The notes under the pieces: generated by a model | Told to the model about the DNA's origin: nothing | The model's database searches: none | What the model saw: the letters and a program-made list of their open reading frames with translations, nothing else | Origin: Bacteroidota bacterium | Lineage (GTDB): Bacteria > Bacteroidota > Bacteroidia > Chitinophagales > Chitinophagaceae | Reading direction: 5' to 3' | Length of the DNA stretch: 64,000 bases | NCBI GenBank assembly: GCA_018267705.1 | Contig: JAFDXX010000014.1 | Location: forward strand, 1 to 64,000 | Translations under genes and position numbers: made by a program | In this document: in pieces, positions 9,901-18,471 of the stretch | Layout: every line of letters starts with the position of its first letter | Position numbering within the stretch: the first letter of the stretch is position 1

Positions 9901-10097
9901 ATTGGTGTGGTTACTGTTTGTTCAACTGTTTGTGCATCGGCTCCGTTAAAATTACCTGTAATTTGTACGGTTGGCGGTGTTATGTCAGGATATTGACTTA
10001 TTGGTAAATTTATTAATGATAAAATTCCTAATAAAACAATAACTATTGATATTACTATTGCTGTTATTGGTCTTTTTATAAAAAGGTTGGCTATCAT
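6960..10097 (-). CDS. RND multidrug efflux pump, inner-membrane transporter (HAE1/AcrB type)
   Basis: A 1045-residue RND permease of normal length. It begins MIANLFIKRPITAIV and has twelve membrane helices and two large periplasmic loops. TM4 carries GIVVDDAIVVVEAV with the paired Asp of the proton relay. Helix motifs such as IPVSIIGTFAF and the repeated LTPALC/RPIIMTSLAF segments place it in the HAE1 (AcrB/MexB) family, not the heavy-metal family. It is the last gene of a TolC-adaptor-RND operon, 14 bp after the adaptor. It probably exports hydrophobic or amphiphilic toxic compounds by proton antiport. Confidence 0.95.
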   Translation of the reverse strand: MIANLFIKRPITAIVISIVIVLLGILSLINLPISQYPDITPPTVQITGNFNGADAQTVEQTVTTPIETQVNGTPGMAYMQSNSTSDGRTTINVIYNIGADVNIGALDVQNRVGIATPQLPDDVKRLGLTTRKRNPSILLLVAMYSPNGTHDVTFVDNYTNIFVKDALLRVKGVGDIFTRADDFSMRVWLQADKLAQLGLTANDVLAALQEQNLQIAAGSVGAPPQNSTQAFEYNVFTNSRLNTTEQFGNIIVRSSPQNGAVIHLKDVARLQLGKFSYTSNSFVDGKRASYLLIYQAPGSNALQTAEGIYKAMDQLKKSFPKDIDYIVPFESVSVVKVSIDEVITTLLEALALVVLVVFLFLQSWRATLIPILAIPVSIIGTFAFFVPLGFTVNTLTMFGFVLAIGIVVDDAIVVVEAVQHYIDHEKLLPKEATAKAMKDISGPVVAIALILAAVFVPVGFIPGIVGRLYQQFAITIAISVLISAFVALSLTPALCTLLLKPMHLDKQSTGINKFFYKFNLLFEKTSIKYKNTVGKAIKASPYILVLLACLFVGTGLLFKSKPTSFIPTEDEGRIYITFELPEAASTTRSLDLLNKVMVTIKDIPGVAHFAALGGLNVVTFATKSNSGTIFCQLKPWKERTHKSQQLQAIIAEMQKRFAAFKEASIRVIQPPAIPGLGQTAGFTFELEQKESNDDIKTFEKTVNNFIAEVNKRPEIASAFSYFTAKTPGYQVDVDREKCKKLGVSLSDVYNTMQTFLGSRYVNDFTAYGRNFHVVAQADTLFRGDIKNIEQYYVKNQAGNLLPLSTLINYKIIETAPLITHYNLFRTAEINGTPKEGYSSGQAIQALREVAAKVLPAGYGYEFSGLSREEINAGSSTVYIFSLSILFVFLFLAALYESWSVPFSVLLSVPIGAFGAILTLTLLPKLSNSVYAQIGLVTLIGLAAKNAILIVEFAKERVDNGMEIIAATLEAVKLRLRPIIMTSLAFILGVLPLAFASGAGAVARSTIGFTVLGGMLAATMLAIFVVPVLFVVISKIAYRRRLKKTN

Positions 10098-10111
10098 TAT
10101 ATTATAAAAAT

Positions 10112-11236
10112 TTATTTTGTTTTGGGTGATGTTACGGTAACTTTTATACTATCTCGTAATTTTTGAACACCATCAATTATAATTTTATCTCCTTCATTTA
10201 ATCCTTCTTTCACAATAACCTTATCATTTACTCTTGCACCTAATTGTAATTTATGTTGAATAGCACGGCTACTATCATTCACTACATAAGCAAAAAATTC
10301 TCCCATTTGTTCTACTAATGCTTTGTTGGGAATCATTAAAAATTTATCGGTTGCTTGATTGTTTTTGATGCGTATTTCGCAATTCATTCCTGCTTTTAGT
10401 AAGTTGTTTTCGTTTGCAAAAACAAAACGTACTTTAATGGTTCCTGTTTGCGGGTCAATGGCTCTATCAATTAAAGCAATGCTGCCCATTTTTGTGTAGA
10501 TAGAATTATCGGGCATTTTTAAAGTAAAAATAGAATCGGTAGACGGCGGAGGTTTTTGTTGCCATAATACAAAACGTGGAATTTGATTTTGATCTATAGC
10601 AACATCTACAGCCATTGGATTATCTGATGAAATAGTATTTAATAATGTTTGGTTGGCAGTAACTAATGCTCCAAGTTTTACTTGTGATATTCCTATTGTT
10701 CCATCAAACGGAGCATATATTACCGAATATTTTAAATCTGTTTCAATGCGTGCAGCATTTGCTTTTGCTGCTGCTAATTGCATTTTGGCAGATTGTAAAT
10801 CGGCCATTGCATGATCTACAATTTGTTTAGCAATTGCATCTTGCTTTAATAAATCATTGTATCTGTCTGCATCTTTTTGAACTTTATCTAAATTAGCTTT
10901 GGCAACATTTACATTGGCAATTGCTTGTTCATAATTGGCCTGATATTGTTGTCTGTCTATATCATATAATTTTTGTCCTTTAGTTATATGTTGCCCATCT
11001 TTAAAATAAATATTGGTTATATAGCCTGTTACTTGTGCTTTTAAATCAACAGCATTTAAAGCGTTTACCGTTGCAGGATATTGATTGTAATATACAGCTG
11101 CTTCTTTTGTAAGAACATACACGTTTACCATAGGAGGGGGTAGAACTTTTTGTTCAGACTGTTTATTGTTTCCACATGAGATTATGAAAAACGAAACATA
11201 AACAAAAATGAATTTATTTAAACAAATTTTTTGCAT
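10112..11236 (-). CDS. RND efflux periplasmic adaptor (AcrA/MexA type)
   Basis: A 374-residue membrane fusion protein. The N-terminal signal ends in a lipobox (FFIISC), so it is probably lipid-anchored. Then come the lipoyl half-motif (LKAQVTGYITNIYFKDGQHITKGQ), an alpha-helical hairpin at about 100-165, the second lipoyl half (YAPFDGTIG), and beta-barrel and membrane-proximal domains with the family segment AIDPQTGTIKVRF. It joins the RND pump to the outer-membrane channel and lies between their genes. Confidence 0.93.
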   Translation of the reverse strand: MQKICLNKFIFVYVSFFIISCGNNKQSEQKVLPPPMVNVYVLTKEAAVYYNQYPATVNALNAVDLKAQVTGYITNIYFKDGQHITKGQKLYDIDRQQYQANYEQAIANVNVAKANLDKVQKDADRYNDLLKQDAIAKQIVDHAMADLQSAKMQLAAAKANAARIETDLKYSVIYAPFDGTIGISQVKLGALVTANQTLLNTISSDNPMAVDVAIDQNQIPRFVLWQQKPPPSTDSIFTLKMPDNSIYTKMGSIALIDRAIDPQTGTIKVRFVFANENNLLKAGMNCEIRIKNNQATDKFLMIPNKALVEQMGEFFAYVVNDSSRAIQHKLQLGARVNDKVIVKEGLNEGDKIIIDGVQKLRDSIKVTVTSPKTK

Positions 11237-11261
11237 ATAGTATTAATATTTTGTATTTAAA

Positions 11262-12584
11262 TTAATAATTAATTATCCCTAAAGATTTTTCTACATCTAC
11301 TTTGCTTTCTAATAATTGGTATAACGAGTTGTAGAAATTTATTTGTGCAGTATTTAAATCTGCTTCGGCAATAATTACATCTAAATAAGTTTTTATACCT
11401 GAAGTATATTGCAGCCTAATTGTTTTATATACTTCATCTGCTAATAATACATTTTCTTTTAACGATTGGTAGTTAGCAAGATTACCTTTATATATTGCCA
11501 ATGCTTGTGCATATTGTGTATTAATTTTATTTCTTAATAAAACTTCATCCCAATCTAAACGTTTCACTTGTAACTCCGCTAGTTTAATTTGATTTACCCT
11601 TTTGTTTCCTTGAAAAATTGGTAACGATAATTGAATGCCAATATTTGAATTGGGAAAACTTTGACTATATGTTTTTAAAAAATTGTTGTCTAAAAAACCA
11701 ATATTGTAATTTCCGAATGCAGAAATTGTGGGCAAATAACTCCATTTATAATATTTTAAGTTGGCTTGTTGTAATTTTTTTTGAGTTTGAATTTGTTGAA
11801 ACTCAATTCTGTTATTATAGTTAATCATTTGAAGTGTATCTATTAATGCTTCTTTTTCCATTATAGAAGAATCGTATTGTAATACTAATGTTGCACTATC
11901 AGGATATCCCATTAATTGTTTTAAATATTCATATTTTGCATTAATTAAACTGTTGGTTTGTTTGCGTTGTGCTTTGGCATTATTTAAAGAAATAGTTGCA
12001 CGCTTATAATCTGTTTTATCAACTATGCCGGCTTGGTATTGGCTGAAAGCATCTTTTAAACTTCTTTGCAAACGAATAATAGATTCATCTAATACGGCAA
12101 CTTGTTTTTGTGTAAGCAATACATCATAAAAAGCTTTACTAACAGTTGCTGCTACATCAATTAAGTTGGAGGTAGTGTTTTGTTTACTTTGTGAGCGAAC
12201 AATATTGGCAGTTTTACTTGCCAATAAAATATCTTTATTAAAAATATTTTGAGTTAAACCTAAACCTACATTTGAAGTATTAAATGTTCCGGTAGGAATA
12301 TAATTACCGTTAAAATAAGCAGTTGGCAATTGAAAATTGTGTTGAAGATTGTAGTTGAAATTTAATTGCGGATACCAATCTGCTAATTTTGTTTGAATTG
12401 TTTTTTCGGTAATCACCTCATCTAATAAAGATTGTTGTATAACAGGTTGATGTTTTATGGCATATTGAATACAAGCTGATAAAGTTGCTTGTTGTAAAAC
12501 AGAATCTTTGCTTTGTTGTGATTTAACTTGCGTACAAAAAAAGCAACTGATAATAACATTAACCTTCAGTATAATTTGCTTCAT
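11262..12584 (-). CDS. TolC-family outer-membrane efflux protein
   Basis: A 440-residue outer-membrane factor with a signal peptide and two repeats of a strand-helix unit, with the heptad-rich helices expected for the TolC tunnel (QNIFNKDILLASKTANIV, then LPIFQGNKRVNQIKLAELQV). It is the first gene of the efflux operon, followed by adaptor and pump with gaps of 25 and 14 bp. The start is the ATG at 12584; the TTG just before it is an unlikely alternative. Confidence 0.92.
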   Translation of the reverse strand: MKQIILKVNVIISCFFCTQVKSQQSKDSVLQQATLSACIQYAIKHQPVIQQSLLDEVITEKTIQTKLADWYPQLNFNYNLQHNFQLPTAYFNGNYIPTGTFNTSNVGLGLTQNIFNKDILLASKTANIVRSQSKQNTTSNLIDVAATVSKAFYDVLLTQKQVAVLDESIIRLQRSLKDAFSQYQAGIVDKTDYKRATISLNNAKAQRKQTNSLINAKYEYLKQLMGYPDSATLVLQYDSSIMEKEALIDTLQMINYNNRIEFQQIQTQKKLQQANLKYYKWSYLPTISAFGNYNIGFLDNNFLKTYSQSFPNSNIGIQLSLPIFQGNKRVNQIKLAELQVKRLDWDEVLLRNKINTQYAQALAIYKGNLANYQSLKENVLLADEVYKTIRLQYTSGIKTYLDVIIAEADLNTAQINFYNSLYQLLESKVDVEKSLGIINY

Positions 12585-12747
12585 CAATAAATTTAATTTC
12601 TTTTGGTAAAGGAGAATAATATATCAAGATTTATACCTGATATTTCTGCAGGAGTTAATTGTAATGCAAATTAAGTGTTTATACATTAAACTTTCAACAA
12701 GAATTTATTTTGTAGTAGTAGAACAAAACAATACAAAATTTATTTCT

Positions 12748-13173
12748 TTAATAGGTAGGTAAATCTTTAAGCTGAGTTTTGTTTTTTGTATCTAACCCAA
12801 AAGTTTCTTTTCCGTTCGTTATAATTAAATAAGGCACTTGCAAATGCCGGTTATAATTAAAAACTTGTTCAATTACTTTATCATTTAAAGCAACATTCAT
12901 TTCCTTACATTCAATAATCATCCATGGTAAGTTATTGCTATAAACAACAATATCACATCTTCTTTTTAATTCGCCAATATGTATTTCTTTTTCAATTGCC
13001 ATTAAACTTGCAGGGTATTTTTTTGTTTGAATTAAATATTGAATAAAATTTTGCCTAACCCATTCTTCAGGTGTTAGTTTAATCCATTGTTTGCGTACTT
13101 CATCAAAAATAAATTCCTTATTATTTTCTTTTTTTAAACGGAAATTTTGTGCAGGAAATAAAATAGTAATCAT
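12748..13173 (-). CDS. stand-alone type I restriction R-subunit N-terminal-like nuclease domain
   Basis: A 141-residue protein matching the HSDR_N_2 family of single-domain proteins common in Bacteroidota. The nuclease fold is supported by CDIVVYSNNLPWMIIECKEM, which supplies the Asp and Glu-x-Lys of a PD-(D/E)xK core. No methylase, specificity or helicase gene is nearby, so it is not part of a restriction system here. Its role is unknown; it may be a DNA-repair or structure-specific nuclease (inference). The ATG at 13173 (MITILFPAQNF) is preferred over the TTT-rich upstream extension. Confidence 0.75.
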   Translation of the reverse strand: MITILFPAQNFRLKKENNKEFIFDEVRKQWIKLTPEEWVRQNFIQYLIQTKKYPASLMAIEKEIHIGELKRRCDIVVYSNNLPWMIIECKEMNVALNDKVIEQVFNYNRHLQVPYLIITNGKETFGLDTKNKTQLKDLPTY

Positions 13174-13244
13174 GCAATAAAATAAAAACATTATTTTTAC
13201 TGATTAACCATTTTTTTATAACTTATAAAATAAAAGAAGATTTT

Positions 13245-14015
13245 ATGAAAACAAAAGAAGAAATAGTAAACAATTGGTTACCACGTTATACAGGCGAAGA
13301 GTTAAAAAAGTTTGGCAAGTATATATTGCTTACAAATTTTGCCAATTATGTAGAAATGTTTGCTAAATGGAATAAAGTACAAGTAGTGGGAAAAGATAAA
13401 GCCTTTCAATGTGCTACTGCTCAAGGTATAACTATTATTAATTTTGGAATGGGTAGTCCGGGTGCAGCAACTGTAATGGATTTATTAAGTGCCATACAAC
13501 CCAAAGCCGTATTGTTTTTGGGCAAATGCGGAGGGTTAAAAAAACGTCATAAAATTGGAGATTTAATTTTACCTATTGCAGCTATTAGAGGAGAGGGTAC
13601 CAGTAACGATTATTTTCCGGCAGAAGTACCTGCATTACCTGCATTTGCTTTGCAAAAAGCAATATCTACTACTATTAGAGATTACAAAACCGATTATTGG
13701 ACGGGTACTGTTTATACAACCAACCGCCGAGTTTGGGAGCATGATGAAGAATTTAAGAAAAAGCTGCAAACAGTAAGAGCTTATGCCATTGATATGGAAA
13801 CTGCTACAATTTTTACCGTTGGTTTTTACAATCATATTCCAACAGGGGCATTGTTATTGGTAAGCGATTCTCCTATGGTTCCGGAAGGTGTTAAAACAGC
13901 AGCCAGCGATAAAAAAGTTACTTCACAATATGTAGAAAAACACATAAAAATTGGAATAGATTCTTTAAAACAATTGATTAATAAAGGAATGACAGTAAGG
14001 CATTTGAAATTTTAA
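13245..14015 (+). CDS. amn: AMP nucleosidase
   Basis: A 256-residue nucleoside phosphorylase/hydrolase-fold enzyme of the short Bacteroidota AMP nucleosidase type, which splits AMP into adenine and ribose 5-phosphate. Visible marks are the phosphate-loop region INFGMGSPGAATVMDLL, FLGKCGGLKKRHKIGDLILP, the substrate strand YAIDMETATIF with the base/ribose-binding Met-Glu, and SDSPMVPEGVKT. The 3' end overlaps the convergent ccmB gene by 4 bp. Confidence 0.88.
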   Translation: MKTKEEIVNNWLPRYTGEELKKFGKYILLTNFANYVEMFAKWNKVQVVGKDKAFQCATAQGITIINFGMGSPGAATVMDLLSAIQPKAVLFLGKCGGLKKRHKIGDLILPIAAIRGEGTSNDYFPAEVPALPAFALQKAISTTIRDYKTDYWTGTVYTTNRRVWEHDEEFKKKLQTVRAYAIDMETATIFTVGFYNHIPTGALLLVSDSPMVPEGVKTAASDKKVTSQYVEKHIKIGIDSLKQLINKGMTVRHLKF

Positions 14016-14671
14016 TCTTTCCATAAAAAAGGAAATAATATGATTGCAAGGGCTGCTACTAAAATATCTAACCCAATCATTAAAACAATCATTTGCCATA
14101 AACCATTTTGTACTACTTGTGCAAAAGCAATAGATGATATTTTATTCAACAATAATAATTGAGGTACAATTATGGGAAAACCCATTATAGCCATTAATGC
14201 AGCTTGTTGTTGAGCTTTGGCGGCAATAGCAGCTAAAAAAGTAAAAACCAAACTTAAACTGCCGCCGCCTAATAGGGCAATACCTATAAATATAAAAATA
14301 TTATTTAATGGGTTGCCTAATAACAATGTAAATAAAATAATGCTAAGAGAGCTCATTAAAAGCATTAACAATAAATTAAAAATAAGTTTTGCTATCACAA
14401 AATCTACGGCTCCGGTAATAGAATAGTAATACAACATTCTGCCTTTGTTTTCTGCTAAAAAGCTTTTAGCAACTGCATTTACACAAACAAAAAGTTGAAT
14501 AACCCAAAATAATGCATTCCATATTTTTTCTTCGGGTTGCCCTATAGATAAATACACAATAAAAATGGTAGAGCATAAATAAAGCAATATGCCATACAAT
14601 GTATACTGTTGGCGGGTTTCCAGTAATACATCTTTTTTAATTAAAGTAATAATATGTTTAGCGTTGGGCAT
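14012..14671 (-). CDS. ccmB: haem exporter subunit CcmB
   Basis: A 219-residue membrane protein with six helices, matching CcmB, the membrane subunit of the ABC complex for cytochrome c maturation. An amphipathic N terminus (LIKKDVLLETRQQ) is followed by helices including FLAENKGRMLYYY after TM2 and GGGSLSLVFTFLAAIAAKAQQQAAL. The ATG at 14671 overlaps the thymidine kinase stop (TAATG), which indicates translational coupling and decides the start. Its CcmA and CcmC partners are not in the window. Cytochrome c maturation fits the c-type cytochrome of the nos island. Confidence 0.8.
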   Translation of the reverse strand: MPNAKHIITLIKKDVLLETRQQYTLYGILLYLCSTIFIVYLSIGQPEEKIWNALFWVIQLFVCVNAVAKSFLAENKGRMLYYYSITGAVDFVIAKLIFNLLLMLLMSSLSIILFTLLLGNPLNNIFIFIGIALLGGGSLSLVFTFLAAIAAKAQQQAALMAIMGFPIIVPQLLLLNKISSIAFAQVVQNGLWQMIVLMIGLDILVAALAIILFPFLWKD

Positions 14672-15237
14672 TATTTTTCTTGACAACATTTTCTGCAACG
14701 TGGTTCATAAATATCTTTTTCTCCTAATAAAACTTGACCGCCTTGTGCTGTTTTTCTATAAGAAATATTAGCAATGTTTCCGCATTTAACACATATAGCA
14801 TGCAGCTTTGTAATATAATCTGCTTTTGCTAATAATGCAGGCATTTGGCCAAAAGGATTTCCTAAATAGTCCATATCCAATCCTGCAACAATAACGCGAA
14901 TTCCACGCAGGGCAAGGGTTTCGCATACACTAGCTATCTGATCATCAAAAAACTGTGCTTCATCTATTCCCACTACATCAACATCTTGTGCTAATAATAA
15001 AATGGTTTGAGAGTTATCAATAGGTGTAGATTGTATAGCGTTGGCATCGTGACTTACTACATTATTTTCATCGTACCTAACATCAATAGCAGGTTTAAAA
15101 ATTTCTACTTTTAAGTTGGCAATTTTTACACGCTTTAAACGGCGAATTAATTCTTCTGTTTTTCCGCTAAACATGCTTCCGCAAATAACTTCAATCCAAC
15201 CAATCTTTTCAGCTTTTAAATGGGGTTCTATAAACAT
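14671..15237 (-). CDS. tdk: thymidine kinase
   Basis: A 188-residue type II thymidine kinase of normal length. Walker A is [17 protein letters not shown], Walker B is VGIDEAQFF, and the thymidine-binding lasso carries structural zinc cysteines (CVKCGN and CRKC). It phosphorylates thymidine to dTMP in the salvage pathway. It is followed by ccmB with a 1-bp overlap. Confidence 0.95.
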   Translation of the reverse strand: MFIEPHLKAEKIGWIEVICGSMFSGKTEELIRRLKRVKIANLKVEIFKPAIDVRYDENNVVSHDANAIQSTPIDNSQTILLLAQDVDVVGIDEAQFFDDQIASVCETLALRGIRVIVAGLDMDYLGNPFGQMPALLAKADYITKLHAICVKCGNIANISYRKTAQGGQVLLGEKDIYEPRCRKCCQEK

Positions 15238-15310
15238 AACCTTGTTGCTTTAATATTGAAAACCGTAACTTTAACGGCAATTATTGTAAACCTCAAATGT
15301 ATTATATGTT

Positions 15311-15964
15311 ATGGAAAGAGTGGAAACTCTTATTAACAAATTAAAAGAACAATTTGAACAACAAGCCGGAAATGATAAATTAATCATTACTGCACAAATG
15401 TTACTTACAGAATTACAAGCAGGTTATGCCGAACAAATTAGCGGAAAAGTATCTGTAATTATGCCTCATGTAAGTTTTGCAACTGTTGCAGAAGGCGTTG
15501 AACAAAAAGCAGAAAAACCTGTTGTTAAAAAAGAACCGGTAAAAGAACAAACTTCTTTATGGAATTTTGATGCAGTGCAAACCATACCAACTTTAGCTCA
15601 TCATATAATTAAAGAAGAAACTAAAGAAGTACATGAATTGAATGAAACAATTGGTGATGCTGAACAAAGTTTGAATGATAAATTGAAAGAAGATAAAACT
15701 GAAATAGCTAATGTTTTGCAAGATTTTCCTGTTAGAGATTTGAAAAAAGCAGTTGGTATAAATGATAAATATTTAATCATTAATGAATTGTTTAGAGGCG
15801 ATGAAATTATGTATGAAAGAAGTATTAAAACTATTAATGGATTTTCAATATATCCCGAAGCTGAATTTTGGATTAAACGAGAACTGAAAACTAAATTAGG
15901 TTGGAATGATGGTAATGAAACAGTTCAACTATTTGATACGATAGTTAAAAGGCGTTTCTCATAA
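15311..15964 (+). CDS. conserved hypothetical protein
   Basis: A 217-residue soluble protein without signal or membrane segments. Residues 1-60 are helical, about 70-130 are charged and low in complexity, and the C-terminal 80 residues (DLKKAVGINDKYLIINELFRGDEIMYERSI onward, with YPEAEFWIKREL) look like a conserved domain of Bacteroidota proteins. I know no function for it. Its last 40 bp overlap the 3' end of the convergent Kdo transferase gene. Confidence 0.75.
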   Translation: MERVETLINKLKEQFEQQAGNDKLIITAQMLLTELQAGYAEQISGKVSVIMPHVSFATVAEGVEQKAEKPVVKKEPVKEQTSLWNFDAVQTIPTLAHHIIKEETKEVHELNETIGDAEQSLNDKLKEDKTEIANVLQDFPVRDLKKAVGINDKYLIINELFRGDEIMYERSIKTINGFSIYPEAEFWIKRELKTKLGWNDGNETVQLFDTIVKRRFS

Positions 15965-17214
15965 ATATATTCAATAACTTTTTGTGTAGCACCGCTTTTG
16001 CTTTTTACATAATTGCCTGCATTAGTTTTAGTTACATTGTATATTTTTTCATCATTTAATAATTCATTAAATATTTTTTCTAAGTCTAATGCATTATCAA
16101 CTGTAAATGCAGCTTCTGCATCAATCAACTCAATAGCTTCAACATATTTTTCATACTCAGGTCCAAATACAACGGGTTTATTATAAACTGCTGCTTCTAA
16201 TACATTGTGTACGCCATCTCCGCCAAATGCACCGCCTACATAACAAATGGTTGCATATTTATATAATTTGCTTAACATACCAATATTGTCAATAATTAAG
16301 CAATTACAATTCGTGAGTATTTTATTTTTATTATCAATTAATGATTCATGATTCATGAGTGATGAATACAGCATTACATTTTTATACAATTGTAAACATT
16401 CATTTATTCTTTCTAGCTGCACATCGTGCGGAGCAACAATAAATTTAATTTCAGGATGTGTGTTTGCATAATGTTTTAATTCTTCATCGTCTTCTGTCCA
16501 TGTACTTCCGGCCACAATTACTTTATTGTTACCAATAAATTGTTCAATAATTTCTATTGGCTTAAAATTGTTGGCAATTTCAATTACTCTATCAAATCTT
16601 GTATCTCCTGTAACAGTTATATTTTTTGTAAAACCAATACTTGCAAGTAGTTGTGCTGATGTTTCAGTTTGCACAAATAAATGAGTAAAGCATTGTAACA
16701 TATTTCTATAAAAACTACCATACCATTTAAAAAATGGCTGTTCTTTTCTAAAAATACCTGAAACAAGTAATAAAGGAATATTCTGTTTTTTTATTTCAGT
16801 TAAATAATAAAACCAAAACTCATACTTTACAAAAATTATTAATGATGGTTTTACAATTGATATAAATTTTCTTGCATTAGAAGGGTTATCCATTGGTAAA
16901 TAAAAAACCCAATCGGCACCTTCATAATTTTTTCTTATTTCATATCCTGAAGGAGAGAAAAACGTGAGTAATATTTTTTGATTTTTATGTTCAGTTTTTA
17001 GTTTTTCAATCAGTGGTCTTCCTTGTTCAAATTCACCTAATGATGAGCAGTGCATCCATATAATCGGGTGTGTATTATTTTGTAAAACACCTTCAATTTT
17101 TTCTAAAATATTTTTTCTTCCTTGCACCCATAGTGCAGCTTTAGTATTGTTGCCACTAATAAGTTTGGCAATTGTGGGATATAGAAAAACAAAAAACCTA
17201 TAAAAGAGTTTCAA
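15925..17214 (-). CDS. waaA: 3-deoxy-D-manno-octulosonic acid (Kdo) transferase
   Basis: A 429-residue GT30 enzyme that attaches Kdo to lipid A precursor at the inner membrane. It has an N-terminal hydrophobic anchor, IWMHCSSLGEFEQGRPLIEKL with the catalytic Glu, FFSPSGYEIRKNY, the linker motif VTGDTRFDRV, AGSTWTEDDEEL, VAPHD, and VGGAFGGDGVHNVLEAAVYNKPVVFGP in the donor domain. No in-frame ATG precedes the conserved N terminus, so the TTG at 17214 is the likely start. The 3' end overlaps the convergent hypothetical gene by 40 bp. Confidence 0.93.
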   Translation of the reverse strand: MKLFYRFFVFLYPTIAKLISGNNTKAALWVQGRKNILEKIEGVLQNNTHPIIWMHCSSLGEFEQGRPLIEKLKTEHKNQKILLTFFSPSGYEIRKNYEGADWVFYLPMDNPSNARKFISIVKPSLIIFVKYEFWFYYLTEIKKQNIPLLLVSGIFRKEQPFFKWYGSFYRNMLQCFTHLFVQTETSAQLLASIGFTKNITVTGDTRFDRVIEIANNFKPIEIIEQFIGNNKVIVAGSTWTEDDEELKHYANTHPEIKFIVAPHDVQLERINECLQLYKNVMLYSSLMNHESLIDNKNKILTNCNCLIIDNIGMLSKLYKYATICYVGGAFGGDGVHNVLEAAVYNKPVVFGPEYEKYVEAIELIDAEAAFTVDNALDLEKIFNELLNDEKIYNVTKTNAGNYVKSKSGATQKVIEYIYEKRLLTIVSNS

Positions 17215-17309
17215 TATAAATATTTTAATACAAATTAAGCATACAAAATTAAATATTAAGGCTTTTGCGTATAAAGGTTTTACACAAACCGTTGCATTAG
17301 TTTTTAATG

Positions 17310-17317
17310 TAGTTTTG
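17310..17317 (+). promoter_or_regulatory. -7 promoter box TAGTTTTG of the nucleotide-sugar operon
   Basis: A full match to TAnnTTTG, 18 bp before the ATG at 17336. A GTTG at 17291-17294 is the only -33-like element, and its 15-bp spacing is shorter than ideal. The box includes the TTG at 17315 and so rules against that triplet as a start. Confidence 0.5.
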
Positions 17318-17335
17318 CCCGCACTAAATTATAAT

Positions 17336-18469
17336 ATGAGGCCAATACAAATGGTAGATACTAAAAATCAGTATCTAAAAATTAAAAACGAAATTGATAC
17401 AGCTATAGAGCAGGTTATTAGCAGTGCTGCATATATTGGGGGAAAAGCAGTACAAGATTTTACAACGGCATTAAATACTTATAATGGTTCTAAACATACC
17501 ATTACTTGTGCCAATGGTACCGATGCTTTACAAATTGCAATGATGGCTTTAAACTTACAACCAGGTGATGAAGTTATTACTCCCTCTTTTACTTATATAG
17601 CCACAACCGAAGTAGTTGCACTTTTAAAATTAAAACCTGTTTTTGTTGAGGTAGATGCTAAAACTTTTTGTATAGATGCAAATGCTATTCGCAAAGCAAT
17701 TACACCCAAAACAAAAGCAATAGTTCCGGTACATTTATATGGACAAGCTGCACCAATGGAAGCCATTATGCAAATTGCTGAAGAATATAATTTATTTGTT
17801 ATTGAAGATAATGCCCAAGCTATTGGTTGCACATACACTTACAGCAATGGCACAAAAAAGAAAACAGGTTCTATCGGTCATATTGGTTGTACCTCATTTT
17901 ACCCCAGCAAAAACTTAGGTGCTTTTGGAGATGGCGGAGCAATTTTTACAGATGATGATGCATTAGCCGAAAAAATAAAAATGATTGCCAATCATGGTCA
18001 GAGCAAAAGATATTATCATGATGTAGTAGGATGCAACAGCCGTTTAGATGGCATACAAGCCGCTATTTTAAACGAAAAATTAAAACATTTAGATGCATAT
18101 AATGCTGCCAGACAAACTGCTGCCGCTTTTTATAATAAAGCCTTTGCCAATCATTCTAAAATAACAACACCATTTGTTGCACATTATTCTACCCATGTTT
18201 ATCATCAATATACTTTGCAATTACAAAATGTAAATAGAGATGGATTAAATGCTTATTTAGCAGAAAAGAAAATTCCTTCAATGATATATTACCCTGTTCC
18301 AGGGCACAAACAAAAAATGTTTGAAAATTTTGGGTTAAATAATTATAACCTTGAAACTACAGATTGGTTAACAGAAAGAGTAATTTCTTTACCCATTCAT
18401 ACAGAATTAGATACCGAACAATTAACTTATATTACAACCGAAATTTTAAATTATATAAATAATATTTAA
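17336..18469 (+). CDS. DegT/DnrJ/EryC1/StrS-family PLP aminotransferase
   Basis: A 377-residue sugar aminotransferase. The N terminus is MRPIQMVDTKNQYLKIKNEI. TCANGTDALQIAMMAL binds the cofactor phosphate, VIEDNAQAIG holds the Asp that contacts the pyridine nitrogen, and SFYPSKNLGAFGDGGAI carries the PLP lysine. HLYGQAAPM and the C-terminal HTELDTEQLTYI segment are typical of the family. It transfers an amino group to a keto-sugar nucleotide. It leads an operon of nucleotide-sugar genes (2 bp to the next), so its product probably enters a surface polysaccharide. Confidence 0.92.
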   Translation: MRPIQMVDTKNQYLKIKNEIDTAIEQVISSAAYIGGKAVQDFTTALNTYNGSKHTITCANGTDALQIAMMALNLQPGDEVITPSFTYIATTEVVALLKLKPVFVEVDAKTFCIDANAIRKAITPKTKAIVPVHLYGQAAPMEAIMQIAEEYNLFVIEDNAQAIGCTYTYSNGTKKKTGSIGHIGCTSFYPSKNLGAFGDGGAIFTDDDALAEKIKMIANHGQSKRYYHDVVGCNSRLDGIQAAILNEKLKHLDAYNAARQTAAAFYNKAFANHSKITTPFVAHYSTHVYHQYTLQLQNVNRDGLNAYLAEKKIPSMIYYPVPGHKQKMFENFGLNNYNLETTDWLTERVISLPIHTELDTEQLTYITTEILNYINNI

Positions 18470-18471
18470 TT

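Noticed and set aside
12748..13173. A restriction-modification system
   Set aside because: Only an HsdR-N-like single domain is present; no methylase, specificity or helicase gene is nearby.
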